Source: Blastococcus sp. Marseille-P5729 (GTDB lineage: Bacteria > Actinomycetota > Actinomycetes > Mycobacteriales > Antricoccaceae). From it: 64,000 nt of DNA. Made by a program: the position numbers and the translations under genes. Below the pieces are notes generated by a model. The model made no database searches and had not been told where the DNA came from. It saw only the letters and a list, made by a program, of their open reading frames with translations. Positions 58,027 to 64,000 of this stretch are shown piece by piece (the stretch's first letter is position 1; the number at the start of each line of letters is the position of its first letter). The stretch covers positions 310,001-374,000 of the forward strand of contig NZ_OMPO01000002.1 of assembly GCF_900292035.1 (NCBI RefSeq). The letters are read 5' to 3'.

Positions 58027-58816
58027 AAGTGCTCTTTCTCGGCCGGAAAAGGCTGCAGCGAATGCGCTTCAGTGGTGCGTCGAGAGCGGCTTCGAAGTTG
58101 TTGGCGTGGTGACCGACAACCATATTGCTAACTCCTCCACGGCTAAGCGGGCGACAGAACTGGGGCTGCCACTGTTCACTCTGGAGGACGTCTATCATCG
58201 CATCACCACCGGGACGCTGGAATGCGACGTAGCGACCTCGTTCGTATACTGGCGGAAGATCAAACAGCCGCTGCTCGGTTACCCCAAGTATGGGATTATC
58301 AACTTTCACCCCGCTCCCCTACCGGAGTATAGAGGGACTGCAGGTTACAACTTGGCAATCCTTAACCGTCTGGACCGCTGGTCTGTTACCGCGCATTACG
58401 TCGATAAAGACATCGACACCGGCGGTATAATTGATGCGTTCGAGTTCAGTATCGATAGCGAGAGCGAGACAGCTGCAAGCCTTGAGGCCACAAGTCAGGC
58501 CTTCATGCTCGGCCTATACCGAAAGACCCTAAATCGGGTGGCAAAGGAGGGGAGTTTGCGCGCCATCGAGAACCTAGGAGGACGGTACGTATCTCGCGCC
58601 CAGACGGAAGAGATGAAACAATTTTCCGAAGGCGACGATATAGATCGGCAGATTCGAGCATTCTGGTTTCCTCCATATACGGGCGCATTCGTAGAAATCG
58701 CAGGCGTGAAGTATACGTTAATAAACGAGTTCATACTAAAGTCGCTGGTGCCGGGCGGCCAGACTTTCCAGTTACCGACAACCGGCACGCGGAGCATTCC
58801 GCCAGCAGCTCCGTGA
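58023..58816 (+). pseudogene. Formyltransferase (Fmt/ArnA-N type) with one-base frameshift
   Basis: GTG 58023, overlapping the previous stop, reads MKVLFLGRK; the rest (ALQWCVESGFEVVGVVTDN and onward) is in another frame. The switch lies in the AAAA run 58047-58050: one more A restores a 264-residue protein. The formyltransferase site is intact downstream: Asn and His in INFHPAPLPEYRGTAGY, Asp in VDKDIDTGG. Such enzymes formylate amino-sugars of surface glycans using formyl-tetrahydrofolate. It may be a real mutation, phase variation or a sequencing error; an internal GTG (58106) could give a shortened protein lacking the first strand of the fold. Confidence 0.8.
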
Positions 58817-59352
58817 ACGCGAGGCACTTTTCAGGTACACACGCAATTAGCCGAGTGTGGCCTTGCCCCCGCCGTGCGTGGGAACATGGTAGCGTCATCA
58901 AGCAAGGGACTTGTGGCCGGTTGAGGCAACGCAGGATCTCGGCGGAATTAGAATGGCTTGCGCTCGCGAAAGGACATGATGGTGGCGAAAGCACCAATTG
59001 CCGTCGTCGGCGGACGCATGGCATCACGAACTAGCAGTTTGCTGGCTGCAGTTCGCCAGGTGGCGGTTGTTCTTGACTCACCTACCCGCGGCGTTCGCGT
59101 CTTCGGGTGGTGTGGCCATTCATCGCTATGAGCACCCGTAAAGTAGCCGTGATGAGAAAGGTCTTGACAGATCGGCCTGCTGACTACTCGTTGATTGAAG
59201 GTGGCAGCGCTCGCGAGTGCTGCAGAGTCGGTGTGGTCGCCCTCATGACGAGTTCGCAGGCATCGAAGGATGATCTCCGTTCAATTTCGATGTCTTTACT
59301 TAGCGATTGACCAATCGCTTAGAGCGGACTTCCTCTCCCTCTCGGATTCCTT
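58817..59352. other. 536-bp gap with no recognised gene
   Basis: Lower-GC sequence between the formyltransferase and glycosyltransferase genes. It contains only short open frames (for example GTG 58982, about 49 codons beginning VAKAPIAVVGGRM) without recognisable family. It may be decayed coding DNA; no terminal repeats or strong hairpin were found. Confidence 0.5.
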
Positions 59353-60243
59353 ATGCTGACAATTATCACGGCAACCTTCAACCGCAGATCCACATTGCCG
59401 CGGTTGTATGCCTCACTCTGTCGCCAGACGAGCAGAGACTTCGAGTGGGTCGTTATTGATGACGGTTCGACTGACGACACCACTGGTTTGCTTAGGGAGT
59501 GGCAGCGAGACGAGATAATCGACTTGCGTTACTTTCGGAAGCTCAACGAAGGCAAGCATGTCGCGGTGAATCTCGCCGTGTCTCAAGCGCTGGGCGACTT
59601 CTCGATGATTGTCGATTCCGATGACTGGCTCGCCACCAACGCAGTGGAGCTCGTAACCACGTGGGCCCAGGATACGATTGGTAGGCCAAATCTCGCAGGG
59701 GTGTCGGGGCTCAAGAATCTCGGAAACCCACCACGCCTTGAGCGTTTCCCCAGAGAGTTCGTTGAGTCCTCCCATCGCGACCGGCTGCAATATGGGCTAC
59801 GTGGAGACTTGGCCGCCGAAGCTTACCGCACGAATATCCTTCGAGAGTTCCCGTTTCCTGTGTACTCGAATGAAAAGTTCATGCATGAGGCCGTGGTGTG
59901 GAACCGAATCGCCGACGCCGGATACGTGGTCCGCTGGTATCCGGTGGTCATCTACTACGCCGAATACCAGCCTGGGGGGCTAACACGCAGCGCCGAAGAG
60001 AACGCAATCAATTCGTTCGAGGGTTTCACAACCTACATGGTCGAAGCATCCCGAGGTCTTCACGGATGGCGTCGATTCCGGCTTATCGGCGCCTACGGGA
60101 AAATCGCTCGAGTGCATCGACTTCGAACGCGAGAAATCGCATCTCGGTTCAATTGTTCGCCGGTCACAGCATGGCTCGCGCGCTGGAGTAAAGTGGCGTT
60201 TGACCGCGTACGATCATTGCGCCGACAGAGTCCCGGAGAATGA
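59353..60243 (+). CDS. Glycosyltransferase family 2
   Basis: 296 residues. GT-A fold: MLTIITATFNRRSTLPRLYA start, VVIDDGSTDDT (nucleotide-binding Asp pair) and IVDSDDWL (metal-binding DxD). RFPREFVESSHRDRLQYGLRG and HEAVVWNRIADAGYVVRWY landmarks resemble GT2 enzymes of capsule and exopolysaccharide clusters. The C-terminal region is basic (RLRTREIASRF, SLRRQSPGE). It likely adds one sugar to the lipid-linked unit; the donor is not predictable. Confidence 0.88.
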   Translation: MLTIITATFNRRSTLPRLYASLCRQTSRDFEWVVIDDGSTDDTTGLLREWQRDEIIDLRYFRKLNEGKHVAVNLAVSQALGDFSMIVDSDDWLATNAVELVTTWAQDTIGRPNLAGVSGLKNLGNPPRLERFPREFVESSHRDRLQYGLRGDLAAEAYRTNILREFPFPVYSNEKFMHEAVVWNRIADAGYVVRWYPVVIYYAEYQPGGLTRSAEENAINSFEGFTTYMVEASRGLHGWRRFRLIGAYGKIARVHRLRTREIASRFNCSPVTAWLARWSKVAFDRVRSLRRQSPGE

Positions 60244-60564
60244 GCCGCAGGACCGGTATCTGTCTGTGGCCTGAGCGCCATCTCAGTCAGGTGGGCACGA
60301 GGGGGGTTCATATCGAGCGTGATGCGCAAACTGGTCCGGGGCTGTCGCCGAGTGAATCGTATGGCTCGATCGCGGGTGAGCACCCTGTGGCTACAGGCGG
60401 CTTACACCGGACTCCGCTTTGAAGGAACAGTCCGCATCGGCGCGGGGTGCGACATCTATGTAGCGCCTGGTTCGACATGCGTCATTCGAGCCTGTGCGAT
60501 AGGCGACGGCGTGACTATCGCAACTGCGCCGGGGGCCTCGCTCGTGATTGATGCTGACTTTGTT

Positions 60565-61988
60565 GGCTCTTCACAATCCAGGGTGTAGCGGTGGGGTGAG
60601 CGGGATCGGCGCGTCGGTGCGGGGGTAGGGGTCGAGTTCTTCCGAGGATGGAGGTTCCTACACGCACCATCCGGAAGACCTCGACATGCTCAACGCTACC
60701 TTCGCCGCGCCCTGCCTCACTACGTTCTGCCGCCTCGACGAGCTTGGCCTTGAGGCTGTCGGGCAGCGACTCGAGGCGGATCGGGCGGTGATTGAGTGTC
60801 GCGTCATGGAGGACGATCCGTGGTGTCGTGAGTGTGGTGCGGAGGGTGTACCGCGGGACACGGTGGTCCGCCGGCTCGCGCATGAGCCATTCGGGCACAG
60901 GCCCACGGTCCTGCAGGTTCGGGTGCGTCGCTACCGGTGCGCACACTGCCGGCGCACGTGGCGGCAGGACACCTCGGCGGCCGCACCGCCGCGGGCGAAG
61001 ATCTCTCGTGGCGGGCTCGGCTGGGCGCTGACAGCGATCGTCGTGGATCACCTCACGGTGACCCGCGTGGCGGCCGGTCTCGGGGTGTCCTGGCATACCG
61101 CGAACAGCGCGATCATCGCTGAGGGTAGGCGGAGGCTGATCGACGACCCCGCCCGGTTCGACGGGGTCACCACGATCGGCGTCGACGAGCACGTGTGGCG
61201 ACACACGCGGCTGGGTGACAAGTACGTCACGGTGATCATCGACCTCACCCCGGTCCGGGACAAGACGGGCCCGGCGCGGTTGCTGGACATGGTCGAAGGC
61301 CGTTTTCAAGCAGTGGCTGAACGGCTGCCCGAAGCAGTGGCGGGACGGGATCGAGGTGGTCGCGATGGACGGGTTCAGCGGGTTCAAGACCGCCGCTGCG
61401 GAAGAACTGCCCGACGCGGTCCCGGTGATGGACCCGTTCCATGTCGTCCGCCTGGCCGGCGACGCCCTGGACCGGTGCCGGCAGCGCGTCCATCAGGACA
61501 CGCGCGGGCGTCGAGGACGCGCCGGCGACCCGCTGTATAAGGCACGTCGGACCCTGCACACCGGTGCCAGCCTGCTCACCGAGAAGCAGACCGCCCGTCT
61601 CAACGCTGTGTTCGCGGTCGACGAGCATGTCGAAGTCGAAGCGACCTGGGGCATCTACCAGCGAATCGTCGCGGGCTACCGCGAGCCCGACAAGAAGAAG
61701 GCGAAGCAGATGATGCGAACCGTGATCGAGGCGGTCAGTAGCGGCGTCCCAGCCGCGCTCGTCGAGATCCGCAAGCTCGGCCGCACCCTCAAGCAACGCG
61801 CCCTCGACGTCCTCGCGTTCTTCGACCGACCAGGCACCAGCAATGGACCGACAGAGGCCATCAACGGGCGGCTCGAGCACCTGCGCGGCTCGGCTCTGGG
61901 CTTCCGCAACCTCACGAACTACATCGCCAGGAGTCTGCTCGAAGCAGGAGGATTCAGACAACACCTACACCCTCGAATGCGATGAGCC
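60565..61988 (+). mobile_element. ISL3-family insertion sequence (1424 bp)
   Basis: Imperfect 24-bp terminal repeats, GGCTCTTCACAATCCAGG (60565) and GGCTCATCGCATTCGAGG (minus strand from 61988), 20 of 24 positions equal. Target duplication ACTTTGTT (60557-60564) and GCTTTGTT (61989-61996), one mismatch. It interrupts the acyltransferase gene. It is related to the left-end fragment at 52165. Confidence 0.93.
60686..61985 (+). pseudogene. ISL3-family transposase, frameshifted
   Basis: The first part (60686 to about 61303) has the zinc-finger CRECGAEG...CAHCRRTW, helix-turn-helix (VTRVAAGLGVSWHTAN) and the first catalytic Asp in GVDEHVWR. From about 61305 the protein continues in another frame (EVVAMDGFSGFKTAAAEEL with the second Asp, GPTEAINGRLEHLRG with the Glu) to TGA 61983. 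The expected segment between EGR and FKQW is shorter than in relatives, so a small deletion near 61301-61306 caused the shift. The element may be inactive unless helped in trans. Confidence 0.85.
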
Positions 61989-62478
61989 GCTTTGTTGGCA
62001 AGGGCACCGTGATTGTCGCGCGAGACAGAATCGGAGTGGGAACCGGTAGCAAGATTGCGGAATATGTCACGATACGTGACGCGGACCACGATAGGTCAGT
62101 ACCCCTCTCCCACTTGGCATTTCGGCAGAAGCCAGTGACCATTGGGCGCAAGGTCTGGGTAGCCGCACAGGCAATCGTTCTGTCGGGGGTAAGTATCGGC
62201 GACTGTGCCACCGTGGCCGCCGGCGCGGTAGTGACGCGCGACGTGTCTCCGGGAACCACAGTAGCTGGAGTCCCGGCGAAACCTATCTAAACCGACGATG
62301 TGTGCAACGCGCCCCCCCCGGCCCGCCGGCGCTCCTGCATTCGATCAGTTCGCGGTGCTTGCGTCAGAGCAAGGAACTGCCGCTAGGCGGTATCCACCGC
62401 GTCCAGTGACGACACCCGTCTCCCACCGGGTCGAGCCGCAGCGAATGCGTCCACGCCGCCGTCGGGTAGTCTTTCAAA

Positions 62479-63951
62479 GTGCGGCAAATTCGACTGATGC
62501 CATTGGCGATTCTCGGTCTTCTGTTGCTTGGTAGGGACCCGCTTCTTAGGTCGAGCTTGACGACGATGGCAGCGGTCGCGACAGCCGTCCTTGTGCTCGT
62601 CATGCTCTCAGTCGTTCGCTCCAGCCGCTTCGGCGTCTGGAGCATGGGATTCTGGTATCTGGTGATCCTGGCGCTATTCCATCTCGGATTAGCGATCCCG
62701 CTCGGCTTCGGATACTCGGGCGCGGGGGTGAATTCCGCATACGTGACGTCCTGGTTTGGTCGACACTCATTTCGAGTTGAGGCGACCTACCTAGCCACAC
62801 TCGCCACGGCGGCGGTGGGAGCCGGGTACACCGCGCTCGCCTCCAGCCGCCGCGTGGAAACCTCTTCGAAACCTACCCGGTTTGGATCCGAGGGCCCTAT
62901 CGGGGCAGCCCTGACTGTCGGCGGCACGGCACTTACTGTGGTGTATCTTGCTCTGACCAACACTGCAGCGTTGACGGGCATCAGCCGCATGAAGTTTGTG
63001 GAGACCGCATCGTCCGTTGGCGTGGAGACGATCGGTGCACTATCAGTGGCCTTGGGTGCTCTACTACTTGCGACCGCACAGGCGTCCCGAACTCGGACAC
63101 TTGGAATGATCGCAGTTGTTGTCTTCGGGTCCTGGGCGTTGAGCACGGGCGCTCGCAGTCTCATCATGTACACCGCGGTGGCAATGCTACTGGTCGCGAT
63201 CCGCTTGCGACCACTTCCGAAGCGCCGCGTTGCCCTAGGCGTGGGCGCATTCGGTCTAGTTTGTGTGTCGCTGGTCGGGTTCTATCGGGTCGACGGCCTC
63301 GCGCGTGCGCAGATTGGAGCGGATGCGCTAAACCCGTTAGCCGCTATCACGGAGATGGGCGGCTCAATCCGACCCCTCATCGAGAACCTGAATTACAACC
63401 ACAGGCTTGACGAGGAACCCCTCTGGGGGATCACGTATGTCGCGACGATTATAAGGACTGGGGAGCGGTTGGCCGGGCTACCTCGCGCTGGTGCTCTGCA
63501 GGACCCCCGCGTGCCTGGAAGCGAGATCGTTCAGCGGGTTGACACGTATCAAATTGGCTACTCTGCAGTTGCCGAGGCCTATCGAAACTGGCGCACCCCG
63601 GGTGTGGTCCTCGTCTTCGGACTCTTCGGATTCATTCTTCGGCGGATCGATTCATCTGACCGCCAAGACACAGCGCGACTCCTGGCGTCGGGTGTGATCT
63701 TCTTGGCACTGATCCAACACGTGCGTCAGCCTTCGAACCAGGAATTGCCCATTCTATTAACCGGACTCCTACTTGCTCTCGGCCTCTCAATAATAGGCCC
63801 TGTATCACGTCGGAGACGGAATGAAGAGAACGCTGGTCTCCCTTCCACAGAGCGAGCTGTGTTCATTTCTGGACCGTCTACGCGGGCAGCCGGACCAGTA
63901 ACCACTGACAACTATCTATCACCATCCGATTTGCCAACTCTTGGAAGTTGA
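62479..63951 (+). CDS. Wzy-like O-antigen/exopolysaccharide polymerase
   Basis: 490 residues from GTG 62479. About 11 membrane helices (for example 8-18, 27-45, 55-75, 105-125, 150-170, 190-210, 220-240, 255-275, 375-395, 405-420, 430-450). A large loop lies near residues 280-370 and carries DGLARAQIGADALNPLAAIT and VPGSEIVQRVDTYQIG, the type of periplasmic loop found in polysaccharide polymerases (RPGS-like element GARSLIMYT nearby). The C-terminal 50 residues are hydrophilic. Its place after an initiating transferase, GT2 and acyltransferase supports the polymerase role; an O-antigen ligase is the alternative. Confidence 0.8.
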   Translation: MRQIRLMPLAILGLLLLGRDPLLRSSLTTMAAVATAVLVLVMLSVVRSSRFGVWSMGFWYLVILALFHLGLAIPLGFGYSGAGVNSAYVTSWFGRHSFRVEATYLATLATAAVGAGYTALASSRRVETSSKPTRFGSEGPIGAALTVGGTALTVVYLALTNTAALTGISRMKFVETASSVGVETIGALSVALGALLLATAQASRTRTLGMIAVVVFGSWALSTGARSLIMYTAVAMLLVAIRLRPLPKRRVALGVGAFGLVCVSLVGFYRVDGLARAQIGADALNPLAAITEMGGSIRPLIENLNYNHRLDEEPLWGITYVATIIRTGERLAGLPRAGALQDPRVPGSEIVQRVDTYQIGYSAVAEAYRNWRTPGVVLVFGLFGFILRRIDSSDRQDTARLLASGVIFLALIQHVRQPSNQELPILLTGLLLALGLSIIGPVSRRRRNEENAGLPSTERAVFISGPSTRAAGPVTTDNYLSPSDLPTLGS

Positions 63952-63958
63952 GAGCTTG

Positions 63959-64000
63959 ATGACAGGTGTCGCTCGGCGATTCGGATCCACTGCACTGATT
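63959..64000 (+). CDS. Start of next gene (MTGVARRFGSTALI...), cut by window end
   Basis: ATG 63959, 7 bp after the polymerase stop, opens a frame that reaches the window end after 14 codons. The cluster context suggests a flippase or another transport gene, but 14 residues are too few to identify it. Confidence 0.4.
   Translation, partial: MTGVARRFGSTALI

Larger units (their letters stand above)
60322..62290 (+). pseudogene. Hexapeptide-repeat acyltransferase split by ISL3 element
   Basis: The left part (60322-60564, 81 codons) and right part (61997-62290, 98 codons) rejoin exactly in frame when the ISL3 element (60565-61988) and one 8-bp target copy are removed. The joined 178-residue protein reads ...ASLVIDADFVG then KGTVIVARDRIGVG... 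It has left-handed beta-helix hexapeptide repeats (IGAGCDIYVAPGS, VSIGDCATVAAGAVVT) and the catalytic-type His in IRDADHD, like WbbJ or maltose O-acetyltransferases. It probably O-acetylated the glycan before the insertion. Confidence 0.9.

Noticed and set aside
61290-61320. Programmed frameshift in the ISL3 transposase
   Set aside because: The required shift is +1 at CGTTTTC, ISL3 transposases are normally a single frame, and the segment is shorter than expected, so a small deletion is more likely.
1-64000. tRNA or rRNA genes
   Set aside because: No intergenic stretch showed a cloverleaf with a T-loop GTTCGAATC-type motif or rRNA-like sequence.

Overview
The window is high-GC actinobacterial (Actinomycetota) chromosome. 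Evidence: an ImuB/DnaE2 mutasome, a DUF222/HNH '13E12-type' gene, a three-part acyl-CoA carboxylase with an epsilon subunit, a GluABCD transporter, GTG/TTG starts and very high third-position GC. The order birA / accD5-accE5-maf-accA3 / lpdA / M20 amidohydrolase / phosphomutase / upp / acidic Rv3311-like protein / deoA / cdd matches, as I recall it, the Rv3279c-Rv3315c stretch of Mycobacterium tuberculosis, so most of 12.6-46 kb is a conserved actinobacterial backbone with insertions. The genus cannot be fixed from this window.

Layout. 1-12.5 kb: end of imuB, dnaE2, an alpha/beta hydrolase, a MaoC dehydratase, fdhD, sbcC-sbcD and a membrane PH-domain protein. 12.6-20.7 kb: a biotin island with biotin ligase (birA), the biotin uptake system bioYMN, a TetR-type regulator facing bioY across a double palindromic operator, and the biotin-dependent acyl-CoA carboxylase genes accD5-accE5-maf-accA3. 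The island takes up biotin, attaches it to AccA3 and makes (methyl)malonyl-CoA. 20.7-27.3 kb (accessory): a Baeyer-Villiger-type monooxygenase with an esterase, a heme oxygenase behind an iron box, a second esterase, a proteasome-beta-like Ntn hydrolase and an AbiEi/DUF559-like gene bracketed by two copies of one hairpin. 27.4-36.6 kb: LpdA-type flavoprotein, a gamma-glutamyl group (GGCT, GCS2 ligase, M20 hydrolase), a receptor Ser/Thr kinase, a phosphohexomutase and upp. 36.7-46.3 kb: an acidic conserved protein and a nucleoside uptake and salvage operon (bmpA, ATPase, two permeases, cdd, deoA). 46.4-52 kb: a DUF222/HNH gene and gluABCD.

52-57.2 kb is an insertion-sequence graveyard (ISL3, two IS3 and two IS256-type elements or fragments). 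It holds an ATP-grasp/HAD pair, the first codons of a glycosyltransferase and a beheaded DUF222 gene. From 57.4 kb to the window end runs a lower-GC surface-polysaccharide cluster: initiating sugar transferase, formyltransferase (one-base frameshift), GT2 glycosyltransferase, a hexapeptide acyltransferase split by an ISL3 element, a Wzy-like polymerase and the start of another gene.

Several families of dispersed intergenic hairpins and GC-rich repeats cut across the window. The most unusual structure is a repeat array between cdd and deoA in which every copy carries a ribosome-binding site, an ATG, a 19- or 29-codon mini-cistron and a stop. No clearly new multi-gene system is proven. The best candidates for follow-up are this mini-cistron array, the hairpin-bracketed AbiEi/DUF559-like gene, the biotin island and the decaying polysaccharide locus.
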